NCBI RefSeq assembly: GCF_900086595.1
Contig: NZ_LT575472.1
Span: forward strand, 2,674,029 to 2,738,028
Reading direction: 5' to 3'
Length of the DNA: 64,000 nucleotides
Origin: Clostridium nigeriense
Lineage (GTDB): Bacteria; Bacillota; Clostridia; Clostridiales; Clostridiaceae
Shown: in pieces, positions 17,383 to 24,070 of the stretch
Position numbering within the stretch: the stretch's first letter is position 1
How the letters are laid out: the number at the start of each line of letters is the position of its first letter
Notes under the pieces: generated by a model
The model's input: only the letters and a program-made list of their open reading frames with translations
Databases searched by the model: none
Told to the model about the DNA's origin: nothing
Position numbers and translations under genes: made by a program

Positions 17383-18075
17383 TTATTCGTGTCTTGGATC
17401 GATAACTTTAACTGCTTCGTCAAATCTACCGTATTGTCCTGTAGCTTTTTCCATAGCTTCATTAGCATCCATACCCTTAGCAACCATTTCCATCATCTTT
17501 CCTAAGTGAACGAATCTATATCCAATGATTTCATTATTAGCATCTAAAGCTATTTTAGTAACATATCCTTCTGCCATTTCTAGGTATCTAGATCCCTTAG
17601 CAACTGTTCCGTACATAGTACCAACTTGTGATCTAAGCCCCTTTCCTAAATCTTCAAGTCCAGCTCCTATAGGTAGTCCACCTTCTGAGAATGCAGTTTG
17701 ACTTCTTCCATATACTATTTGAAGGAATAATTCTCTCATTGCTGTGTTAATTGCATCACAAACTAGGTCAGTATTTAATGCTTCTAATATAGTCTTTCCT
17801 GGTAAAATTTCTGAAGCCATAGCAGCTGAGTGAGTCATTCCTGAACATCCTATTGTTTCTACTAATGCTTCTTCTATTATTCCATCCTTAACGTTTAAAG
17901 TTAATTTACAAGCTCCTTGTTGTGGTGCACACCAACCAACTCCGTGAGTTAATCCTGAAATGTCTTTTACCTCTTTAGCTTGTACCCATCTTCCTTCAAC
18001 AGGAATTGGTGCAGGTCCATGATTTGGTCCCTTAGCAACAACGCACATTTCTTCCACTTCTCTTGAATACATCAT
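17383..18075 (-). CDS. NifU-like iron-sulfur cluster scaffold-related protein paired with GGGtGRT
   Basis: 230 aa, with a strong GGAGGAG site 7 bases before ATG. Cysteines in VGWCAPQQGACKLTLNV and in the IscU-like VETIGCSGMTHSAAMASEIL (about residues 72-91) resemble the NifU/IscU scaffold fold, though the family is longer and lacks the classical three-cysteine spacing. C-terminal residues (YGRFDEAVKVIDPRHE) are specific to the GGGtGRT-associated group. It is the first gene of a two-gene operon with a structured leader of about 110 bases. A role in cluster delivery or in maturing the partner protein is inference. Confidence 0.88.
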   Translation of the reverse strand: MMYSREVEEMCVVAKGPNHGPAPIPVEGRWVQAKEVKDISGLTHGVGWCAPQQGACKLTLNVKDGIIEEALVETIGCSGMTHSAAMASEILPGKTILEALNTDLVCDAINTAMRELFLQIVYGRSQTAFSEGGLPIGAGLEDLGKGLRSQVGTMYGTVAKGSRYLEMAEGYVTKIALDANNEIIGYRFVHLGKMMEMVAKGMDANEAMEKATGQYGRFDEAVKVIDPRHE

Positions 18076-18105
18076 ATTATATCTCCTCCCTAATTATAGA
18101 TCGCT

Positions 18106-18177
18106 GTAGTTATTATAGTTTATATATACTTTCAAACCTAACTACTTTAATCGGGACAAACAACATCCCACTGTGGG
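18106..18177 (-). promoter_or_regulatory. Potential structured leader of the NifU-like/GGGtGRT operon
   Basis: Between the predicted start site (about 18187) and the ribosome-binding site lie two inverted repeats. One is CCCACTGTGGG (18167-18177). The other is a longer imperfect stem whose outer arms are GTAGTTA (18106-18112) and TAACTAC (18139-18145), with inner arms AAAC/GTTT. No known riboswitch class was recognised; it could be a protein operator or an RNA control element. Confidence 0.4.
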
Positions 18178-18192
18178 CATATTTATCCTACA

Positions 18193-18221
18193 TCTATAAT
18201 AACAGAAGAGTAAAAGTCTAA
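18193..18221 (-). promoter_or_regulatory. Putative promoter of the NifU-like/GGGtGRT operon
   Basis: On minus, TTAGAC, 17 bases, TATAGA. An overlapping TTGTTA/TATTAT pair with 17-base spacing is also possible. Confidence 0.5.
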
Positions 18222-18269
18222 CAATATTTTTTACAAAAAACTTATCATTTCTTCATAAAAATTTCTCTC

Positions 18270-18298
18270 TTGCTATTTTGAACCTAATTTGCTATAAT
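18270..18298 (+). promoter_or_regulatory. Promoter of tRNA-Leu
   Basis: TTGCTA, 17 bases, TATAAT, ending 14 bases before the mature tRNA 5' end. Confidence 0.8.
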
Positions 18299-18312
18299 AA
18301 TTCTTGCGACTG

Positions 18313-18395
18313 GTCGGCATGGCGGAACTGGCAGACGCACATGACTCAAAATCATGCGGGAAACCGTGTGGGTTCGATTCCCACTGCCGGCACCA
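18313..18395 (+). tRNA. tRNA-Leu (anticodon CAA)
   Basis: Acceptor arms GTCGGCA (18313-18319) and TGCCGGC (18385-18391) pair over 7 bp with one G-U. The anticodon stem CATGA/TCATG encloses the loop CTCAAAA, so the anticodon is CAA and reads UUG. A long variable arm marks a class II tRNA, and the T-loop GGTTCGATTCC is canonical. Discriminator A and an encoded CCA complete the 3' end. It is a single-gene unit with its own promoter and terminator. Confidence 0.97.
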
Positions 18396-18405
18396 ATAAA
18401 TATAA

Positions 18406-18461
18406 GAAATGGCTTTATCACTAGATTTAAACCCCTTTTGATAAAGCTATTTTCTTTTTTT
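18406..18461 (+). terminator. Terminator of tRNA-Leu
   Basis: A 14-15 bp stem (GAAATGGCTTTATCA pairing with 18439-18454, one G-U) followed by T7. Confidence 0.88.
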
Positions 18462-18480
18462 GCAACAACTTTTGCAACAA
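18459..18480. repeat. Short tandem repeat TTTGCAACAA x2 near tRNA-Leu
   Basis: Two copies of TTTGCAACAA (18459-18468 and 18471-18480), period 12, lie 60-85 bases after the tRNA 3' end. Short directly repeated sequences at this position are often left by, or used by, site-specific integrases. That is a possibility rather than a demonstration here. Confidence 0.4.
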
Positions 18481-18497
18481 TTAGGAAATAAAAAAAT

Positions 18498-18520
18498 AGA
18501 ACTCTATTTAATAGAGTTCT
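18498..18520 (-). terminator. Terminator of the 137-aa cysteine-containing protein gene
   Basis: Perfect stem AGAACTCTAT/ATAGAGTTCT with a T6 tail on minus. Confidence 0.85.
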
Positions 18521-18525
18521 TTAAT

Positions 18526-18939
18526 CTAAAAAGGAAATATTTCGCTCATTCTTGCTGATTCTTTTTCTTTTTCTGTCATACTTTTTGAAATATAAGGATA
18601 ACACTTTATTATTAAATCCTTATAAGCCTCAAAAGCTTCCTTATTTTCAAAACCTTTACCTTCATGCATGCAATTCAAGACTGACATTATATGTTTTAAA
18701 AATAAATAAGGATTAGTGAAGTCCTCTAGATCCTTCCACCCATCATGTTCATTGTCTCTTAATAATCTTTTTAACCTTCTATCACATTCACCTTTACAGC
18801 AAGGTACAACTTTAGTTATAAGTTCTTCATCATTTGTCGCTATCTGTACCATAGATAAAGATAGATCTTGAAATAGATCCTTGCCACAATTAGAACATTT
18901 TACTGGTTCACTTTCATAAAGCACATCCGATTTTTCCAT
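18526..18939 (-). CDS. Hypothetical protein with cysteine pairs (137 aa)
   Basis: No family recognised. Two CxxC-type groups, VKCSNCGKDL near residue 15 and VVPCCKGEC near residue 46, suggest one zinc-binding site in the N-terminal half. The second half is helical (FLKHIMSVLNCMHEGKGF; AYKDLIIKCYPYISKSMTEKE). An AAAGGAGG site precedes the ATG at a rather long distance of 11 bases, and a strong terminator follows. It stands alone next to the tRNA-Leu locus, so acquisition with a former element there is possible. Confidence 0.65.
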   Translation of the reverse strand: MEKSDVLYESEPVKCSNCGKDLFQDLSLSMVQIATNDEELITKVVPCCKGECDRRLKRLLRDNEHDGWKDLEDFTNPYLFLKHIMSVLNCMHEGKGFENKEAFEAYKDLIIKCYPYISKSMTEKEKESARMSEIFPF

Positions 18940-19166
18940 TATCTCATCATCCTCCTTTACTGTAAAATTCTACAAATAATGTAAAAATCCTTCATATATA
19001 ATATATTTTTTTATTTCTTATCTATATTTCGTATAATCATAATTTTAAGAAATATAGATAACTAACAATTTTAAGCCATTCCTAAAATTAAAATATTCTA
19101 GTTTTTGTTTACTCTAAGTAAACTTTTTAGAATAAACCTTGATTTCGTATTTCTTAAAGCGAAATC

Positions 19167-19198
19167 AAAGCACCTACTATTAACTTAGTAAGTGCTTT
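19167..19198 (-). terminator. Terminator of the 59-aa zinc-ribbon-like gene
   Basis: Stem AAAGCACCTACTA/TAGTAAGTGCTTT (one C-A mismatch) overlapping the stop codon. It belongs to the same sequence type as the terminators at 13609 and 15231. Confidence 0.65.
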
Positions 19199-19377
19199 TA
19201 AACAATCTTTTTACCTTCTTTATAAGCTTCTCTTGCTTCTCTTAATGTCATTTTATTAGGACCCGTTGGGCCATCTAAATTTTCCTTTGGTCCACTATTC
19301 TTATAATCACAGTTATCGCAAATATCAAACATATCTACTTCATGGCCACATACTGGGCACTTCATAATATAATCCAT
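19198..19377 (-). CDS. Small CPCC-like zinc-ribbon protein (59 aa)
   Basis: Starts at ATG 19377 with AAAGGAGAA 8 bases upstream; an internal ATG 12 bases later is possible. Two CxxC knuckles (KCPVCGHEV and FDICDNCDYKN) can bind one zinc or iron, and GPTGPNKMTLREAREAY at the C-terminus resembles the end of the cysteine-rich CPCC family. The four-cysteine ribbon is plain in the sequence; the family match is from memory. Function unknown. Confidence 0.72.
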   Translation of the reverse strand: MDYIMKCPVCGHEVDMFDICDNCDYKNSGPKENLDGPTGPNKMTLREAREAYKEGKKIV

Positions 19378-19460
19378 ATCTAATTCTCCTTTTATTATTA
19401 CTATACTTTATGCAAACTCTATTTTCAATATACAAAACCAGTTGTATTTTTAGCGCTTTT

Positions 19461-19476
19461 ATGGTTTATAAACCAT
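19461..19476. promoter_or_regulatory. Palindromic operator-like site
   Basis: ATGGTTTATAAACCAT is a perfect 16-base palindrome ending 9 bases upstream of the -35 box at 19486. The position suits a dimeric regulator; none is identified. Confidence 0.45.
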
Positions 19477-19485
19477 TAATTAACT

Positions 19486-19514
19486 TTGTAAAACTTTTGT
19501 GAATTTCTTATAAT
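19486..19514 (+). promoter_or_regulatory. Promoter of the 47-aa gene
   Basis: TTGTAA, 17 bases, TATAAT, 38 bases before the start codon. Confidence 0.7.
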
Positions 19515-19552
19515 TATATATGAAATTATTTAAATAAAAGGGAGCAATGGGT

Positions 19553-19696
19553 ATGGATAAAAATTCAAAAGATGAAATTATTATTAAAATTGATTTTTCT
19601 GCTTTAGATCCTGTTAGTAAACTAATAGATGTACTAAAATCTAACAATTTAGAAGTAAGAAAAATTGGCCAAGCAGAATATTCTATAAAATTATAA
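19553..19696 (+). CDS. Small protein of unknown function (47 aa)
   Basis: The frame starts at ATG 19553, 8 bases after GGGAG; an ATG six bases earlier sits too close to that site. The product is mixed: polar MDKNSKDE, then IIIKIDFSALDPVSKLIDVLKSN, then a short strand-rich end. It has its own promoter, a palindrome upstream and a terminator downstream, which together argue for a real gene despite the size. No homologue is recognised. Confidence 0.62.
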   Translation: MDKNSKDEIIIKIDFSALDPVSKLIDVLKSNNLEVRKIGQAEYSIKL

Positions 19697-19704
19697 TGAA
19701 ACAA

Positions 19705-19736
19705 AAAAGATAATGAAAATTTTTTCATTATCTTTT
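19705..19736. terminator. Bidirectional terminator
   Basis: A 15-bp stem (AAAAGATAATGAAAA, 19705-19719, with 19722-19736) between the convergent 47-aa gene and the proline-rich protein gene. Confidence 0.75.
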
Positions 19737-19755
19737 ATATATTTAATATTAAATT

Positions 19756-20484
19756 TTACTCCAAACTATTAGGTTTATTTTCACTATTTGTTATTGGCTC
19801 CTTATCACTATTCCCTTGATTTATATCTTCTGAACCTTGGTTTCCTTCTTCAGGATTAATTGGTTTTTCTGGTATTACGGGTTTTTGAGGAGTTTCTGGT
19901 TCTTGAGGTATTACTGGTTCCTTCTCATCGTCACTATTACTTGGTGGTGCAGGCTCTATAGGTTTATTCGTATCAGGTTTTGGATTCATAGGCACTGCCG
20001 GTGGTTTTGTATTAGTATCTGGTGGTTTTATATTGGTATTTTGATTATTATTGCCATTATTTACATCTGGACTATATGTATTTTCTATATAAACTTCCTC
20101 TTCATTCTCTTTACTTTCCTCATCTTCTTTATTTTTAATCAATTCTTTATATAAATTATCATAATAAATTATATCTTTATCTAAACTACCCTCAGTTTTA
20201 CTTAAATCTACATTGTTATCTAATTCTTTAATCTTGTTTTTTATTTCTTCTAACTGATTTTTCTTTTTCTCTTCATTCTCTATTTCTTTGTTTATTTTAT
20301 TGCTTTCCGTTGAATTACTCTTTTTAAGTACCTTTAAAGATAAATTTTTGCTATTTAAATTATTAGAATATATCGCACCACTTACTATTACACTAACAAG
20401 TGATAATATAAGAAAAATAGATATTCCTATTTTTACCTTCAAATTATTTTTCATCATATTTATAATTTTTTTTACAAGTCTCAT
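19756..20484 (-). CDS. Anchored proline-rich surface protein with coiled coil
   Basis: 242 aa. A basic N-terminus and one transmembrane helix (KIGISIFLILSLVSVIVSGAI) precede a Lys/Glu-rich coiled coil (about residues 60-135). The last 100 residues are low-complexity Pro/Asn/Glu with PxxP repeats (KPPDTNTKPPAVP; QEPETPQKPVIPEKP), typical of cell-wall-spanning stalks. No LPxTG or other sorting motif follows, so it is held by the N-terminal helix. Divergent from the histidine kinase gene at 20676. No specific function can be assigned. Confidence 0.7.
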   Translation of the reverse strand: MRLVKKIINMMKNNLKVKIGISIFLILSLVSVIVSGAIYSNNLNSKNLSLKVLKKSNSTESNKINKEIENEEKKKNQLEEIKNKIKELDNNVDLSKTEGSLDKDIIYYDNLYKELIKNKEDEESKENEEEVYIENTYSPDVNNGNNNQNTNIKPPDTNTKPPAVPMNPKPDTNKPIEPAPPSNSDDEKEPVIPQEPETPQKPVIPEKPINPEEGNQGSEDINQGNSDKEPITNSENKPNSLE

Positions 20485-20675
20485 ATTTCTCTACCTCATA
20501 TAATTAATAAATACTTTACTATATTTTAACAAAATATATTATAATAAACAAATAAAACATAAAAAATATAAAATATAATCTAGTTTTTTATATAAATAAA
20601 TACAATTTATTTTCATTTTTTTCTATTTATGGTAATATATTATCATATCTTTCATATTATATGGAGGTTTTTTAA

Positions 20676-22805
20676 ATGCAAATTATTAACAGTAAAATTT
20701 TGAATAATAATGAGTTTTATTTAAGTACAATTAACTACATATTTTATTCTCCAGATGCTTTTATTAGCAATACTTATATTAAAGATATGAACTTAAAATT
20801 GGAAAATAAATTATTATTAGATGACTTAGAATCTAATGAAATTATATATATAAAATTTATAATTGGTTTATGTAAATATAAATTAAATGATTATTTTTCT
20901 GCTATTAATATTTTTGAAGATTTATCTAATAATGAATCCTTGAATTCTGATCATAAAATCAAAGGCTATCTATATACAATATTATCTATCTCTTATTTAA
21001 AATTAAATAATATTGATAAACATATTAAGTATTTTAATACTATCTTAAAATATTTGAAAAGAAAAAACATGAATGATCTTTTACTTTATTTATATTTAAA
21101 TACTTCTTTAAATAAATTAGAAATGTACACCATGGATGAAATTTTATATAGTAATATTAATAATTCATTTAATATATTAATTGAATATGATGGAATATAC
21201 CATTCTCAATCTTTTTTAATTCTTGGAATTATTTATTATAAATATCTAAACCTATATAGTATTGCAATTGAATTATTTGAAAAAGCATTATCAAACTGTA
21301 AAGTACATAATAATACAAATCTAAAAATTTTAATAATGTATAATATAGGGTGCACTTATTTATTTATGTCTCAAAAACATAAAGGTATAAGTATATTAAA
21401 AAATATTTTAAATTATTATAATGATGATTTACCCGTTATTTTAAGGTTAAATATATATAGTCATATTGTAGAATGTTTTTGCAATTCAAAAGAAAATCTT
21501 AATGATGCAAAAAAACTCTTAGAGTTATATAAAGAAAATTTATATAAATTAGATTCTTTTTATATCGATATTTACCTCGCTAGATATAATCTTTTAATTG
21601 TTTATTATAAAATAATTAAAAATAAAAATTCCTATAATCATAAATCTCTTTTGGAATTATTTTGTTATTTAGATAATGCATCTTATATATATAAAAGTAA
21701 TTTTAATAAATTTACTTTTATGGAATTTGAATATTGGATAGAAATATCTTATGGAAACTTATACTTTGCATTAAGCAATTATGAGAAAGCTCTACTTCAT
21801 CATAAAAAAGCTTTGTTATTTTCAGAGAAACCTCAAAATGAAAATAATATTAAATTATACAGATTAATATCTGAAGACTATGAAAATCTTTTTAATTATA
21901 AGGAATCTCTTAAATACTATAAAGAGTCCGTAAAAATATTAGAAAGTAATAATAATTATAACAATTATCCTTTATATATTAATCTATTTGAAGATTTTAA
22001 TAATAAAATCACATCAAATTTAGTTAATAATAACTTTTTCTCTAATCTTAGTCATGAACTTAAGACTCCTGTTAATATAATATATTCTTCTATTCAACTA
22101 ATGGGAGCTATTAAAAATAGAGATTCCCAATCCTTAACAGAATATTTTAATAAATATGAAAAAAGCATAAAGCAAAATTGTCTAAGAATGCTAAAGCTTA
22201 TTAATAATTTAATTGATATAACAAAAATAGATTCTGGGCTTGCTAAACTAGATTTAGTAGTTTTAGATGTAATTCCTTTTATTGAAGATTTAACACTATC
22301 GCTAATTCCTTATACTAGATACAAAAACTTAAATATCACCTTTGATACTGATATAGAAAAACACTATTTAAAGGTTGATATTCAAGCCTTAGAAAGAATC
22401 TTACTTAATATTCTATCCAACGCCATAAAATTTAATAAAAAAAATGGGGATATTGTAGTTTCAACCTCTACTTGTGAAAAAAATTTATATATCTCTATTA
22501 AAGATACAGGAATTGGAATTCCTAACTCCCTTCAAGACTCAATATTTAATAGGTTTTATAAAGTTGATACCTCATTATCAAGAACCACAGAAGGCAGCGG
22601 AATAGGACTTACCATTGCTAAAGCCTTAATTGAAATGCATGGTGGAAAAATAGAATTAAACACAGAATATACAAACGGGTGCGAATTTGTAATATCACTT
22701 CCTAATAATTTTAAAAATGGCTTTATTAGAGAAAATCAATATAACTATATTGTTGATGATGAAAAAATATTAAGAGAATTATCTGATATATATGAATTAT
22801 TTTAA
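20676..22805 (+). CDS. Soluble sensor histidine kinase with N-terminal TPR-like repeats
   Basis: 709 aa, GGAGG before the ATG. Residues 1-430 form helical TPR-like repeats (for example SIAIELFEKALSNCKVH and ALSNYEKALLHHKKALLFSE), with no transmembrane segment, so sensing is cytoplasmic. The kinase core is complete: phosphoacceptor His460 in NLSHELKTPVN, N-box LLNILSNAIKFN, G1 KDTGIGIP, and G2 GSGIGLTIAKALIEMHGGK. No response-regulator gene is adjacent, so it is an orphan kinase. Such kinases in clostridia often act on Spo0A; that link is inferred. The C-terminus (VDDEKILRELSDIYELF) is an odd tail that resembles the first strand of a receiver domain. Confidence 0.9.
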   Translation: MQIINSKILNNNEFYLSTINYIFYSPDAFISNTYIKDMNLKLENKLLLDDLESNEIIYIKFIIGLCKYKLNDYFSAINIFEDLSNNESLNSDHKIKGYLYTILSISYLKLNNIDKHIKYFNTILKYLKRKNMNDLLLYLYLNTSLNKLEMYTMDEILYSNINNSFNILIEYDGIYHSQSFLILGIIYYKYLNLYSIAIELFEKALSNCKVHNNTNLKILIMYNIGCTYLFMSQKHKGISILKNILNYYNDDLPVILRLNIYSHIVECFCNSKENLNDAKKLLELYKENLYKLDSFYIDIYLARYNLLIVYYKIIKNKNSYNHKSLLELFCYLDNASYIYKSNFNKFTFMEFEYWIEISYGNLYFALSNYEKALLHHKKALLFSEKPQNENNIKLYRLISEDYENLFNYKESLKYYKESVKILESNNNYNNYPLYINLFEDFNNKITSNLVNNNFFSNLSHELKTPVNIIYSSIQLMGAIKNRDSQSLTEYFNKYEKSIKQNCLRMLKLINNLIDITKIDSGLAKLDLVVLDVIPFIEDLTLSLIPYTRYKNLNITFDTDIEKHYLKVDIQALERILLNILSNAIKFNKKNGDIVVSTSTCEKNLYISIKDTGIGIPNSLQDSIFNRFYKVDTSLSRTTEGSGIGLTIAKALIEMHGGKIELNTEYTNGCEFVISLPNNFKNGFIRENQYNYIVDDEKILRELSDIYELF

Positions 22806-22813
22806 ATATTATA

Positions 22814-22851
22814 GAGTTTGCAGAATAATTATTTTGCAAACTCCTTTTTTT
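22814..22851 (+). terminator. Terminator of the histidine kinase gene
   Basis: A 12-bp stem (GAGTTTGCAGAA pairing with 22832-22843) followed by a T8 run. Confidence 0.88.
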
Positions 22852-22868
22852 ATGTATTTTTTATTTAA

Positions 22869-22917
22869 TTTAGTAAATACTACTATTGTCTTTTAGATAT
22901 TAGATAAATTTACTAAA
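22869..22917. promoter_or_regulatory. Inverted repeat in front of the reverse rubrerythrin ribosome-binding site
   Basis: TTTAGTAAAT (22869-22878) and ATTTACTAAA (22908-22917) are perfect 10-base arms, 29 bases apart. The second arm abuts the AAAAGGAGG ribosome-binding site. It is not a PerR box. It could be an operator pair or an mRNA stem. Confidence 0.4.
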
Positions 22918-22930
22918 AGGAGGAATATTA

Positions 22931-23473
22931 ATGAAAAAGTTTGTATGTACTATTTGTGGTTATATCCATACTGGGGATACCCCACCAGAAATCTGCCCTG
23001 TTTGTAAAGTAGGTGCTGATAAATTTAAGGAAATAAAGGAAGGAATGGATTGGGCTGATGAACATAGAATTGGTACTATATCAGATCTTAATTCAGAAGT
23101 TTTAGAAGCTTTAAGGTCTAACTTTACTGCTGAATGCACAGAAGTTGGTATGTATTTAGCAATGTCTCGTCAAGCTGATCGCGAAGGTTATCCTGAGGTT
23201 GCAGAAGCCTATAAAAGAATTGCCTATGAAGAAGCAGAGCATGCAAGTAAATTTGCTGAAATCTTAGGCGAAGTTGTTGTAGCTGATACAAAAGCAAATC
23301 TTCAAGCAAGAGTTGAAGCTGAATATGGTGCTTGTGATGGTAAAAAACAATTAGCAACTTTAGCAAAAGAACTCAATTTAGATGCTATTCATGATACTGT
23401 TCATGAAATGTGTAAAGATGAAGCTAGACATGGATGTGCTTTCAAAGGCCTATTAGATAGATATTTTAAATAA
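22931..23473 (+). CDS. rbr: Reverse rubrerythrin (rubredoxin domain first)
   Basis: 180 aa. Residues 1-35 are a rubredoxin-like knuckle pair ([25 protein letters not shown]). The ferritin-like di-iron domain follows, with [14 protein letters not shown], a [13 protein letters not shown] helix and the late [11 protein letters not shown] helix supplying Glu and His ligands. This inverted order defines the reverse rubrerythrins of clostridia (about 180 aa), NADH-linked peroxidases that protect anaerobes from hydrogen peroxide and oxygen. It is followed 13 bases later by a DUF1540 gene, probably in the same transcript. Induction by oxidative stress is expected from the family. Confidence 0.94.
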   Translation: MKKFVCTICGYIHTGDTPPEICPVCKVGADKFKEIKEGMDWADEHRIGTISDLNSEVLEALRSNFTAECTEVGMYLAMSRQADREGYPEVAEAYKRIAYEEAEHASKFAEILGEVVVADTKANLQARVEAEYGACDGKKQLATLAKELNLDAIHDTVHEMCKDEARHGCAFKGLLDRYFK

Positions 23474-23486
23474 AGGAGAGATTTCA

Positions 23487-23807
23487 ATGAATATGATTAA
23501 TTGTAATGCAGTTAACTGCTCTCATAATAAAGACATGGTTTGCCATTCTAATAGAATAAACATTGTTGGAAAAAACTCTACTAAAGATGATGATACTTGT
23601 TGTGGGTCCTTTTTAGATAGTAAAACCTATGGCACCTTAACTAATAATATTTTTGAGGAAGGTAATCCTTGTGATTGCTTAGTTTGTAATGTTGAAAGTT
23701 GCAAATATAATGATAATCAACTATGTTCCCTTGACTCAATTCATGTTTCTGGTAATGGAGCTAATTTATATAGTGAAACAAGTTGTGAAAGTTTTTGTAA
23801 GAAATAA
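23487..23807 (+). CDS. DUF1540 protein with two cysteine-rich repeats
   Basis: 106 aa, AAGGAGAG site. The two halves repeat the DUF1540 pattern: INCNAVNCSHNKDMVCHSNRI and later VCNVESCKYNDNQLCSLDSI, each ending with a Cys-x-Ser-Phe motif. The eight or more cysteines make a metal-binding or redox role likely, but the family has no established function. Cotranscription with reverse rubrerythrin and a shared terminator point to oxidative-stress physiology. Confidence 0.85.
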   Translation: MNMINCNAVNCSHNKDMVCHSNRINIVGKNSTKDDDTCCGSFLDSKTYGTLTNNIFEEGNPCDCLVCNVESCKYNDNQLCSLDSIHVSGNGANLYSETSCESFCKK

Positions 23808-23816
23808 AAATAAATG

Positions 23817-23848
23817 AAAAATGATATCCAAGTAAGGATATCATTTTT
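23817..23848 (+). terminator. Terminator of the rubrerythrin operon
   Basis: Perfect 13-bp stem (AAAAATGATATCC with 23836-23848) ending in T5. Confidence 0.85.
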
Positions 23849-23961
23849 CATTAAGGGGATAAATAATTAATTGTTAAGCACTAACAACTATATTTATATA
23901 ATACTATGACTATATGTCAATATTGTTACAAAATCCATAAAAATTTATTTCATCTTTATTA

Positions 23962-24063
23962 CTAAAACTTAATTAATATATTATATAAATATAGAAGTAA
24001 TGTTAATAATATTATACCCATAATTATCCACAAAAATGTAATTATCTTTTTTTCATTACTCAT
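23962..24063 (-). CDS. 33-aa single-pass membrane peptide coupled to the pyruvate-kinase-like gene
   Basis: A frame starting at ATG 24063, whose AGGTGA site overlaps the stop codon of the upstream pyruvate-kinase-like gene, encodes MSNEKKIITFLWIIMGIILL followed by TLLLYLYNILIKF. Nearly the whole peptide is one hydrophobic helix after a short charged N-terminus, with a basic residue at the C-terminal end. The tight 7-base spacing suggests translational coupling. The peptide is short and has no recognised family, so expression needs proof. Confidence 0.5.
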   Translation of the reverse strand: MSNEKKIITFLWIIMGIILLTLLLYLYNILIKF

Positions 24064-24070
24064 ATTCTTT

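Noticed and set aside
18106..18177. Known riboswitch in the NifU-like leader
   Set aside because: No SAM, T-box, glycine, FMN or THI core was recognised; listed only as a possible structured leader.
19837..20154. Plus-strand Trp/Phe-rich frame opposite the proline-rich protein
   Set aside because: Composition is the complement of proline codons; no start signal.
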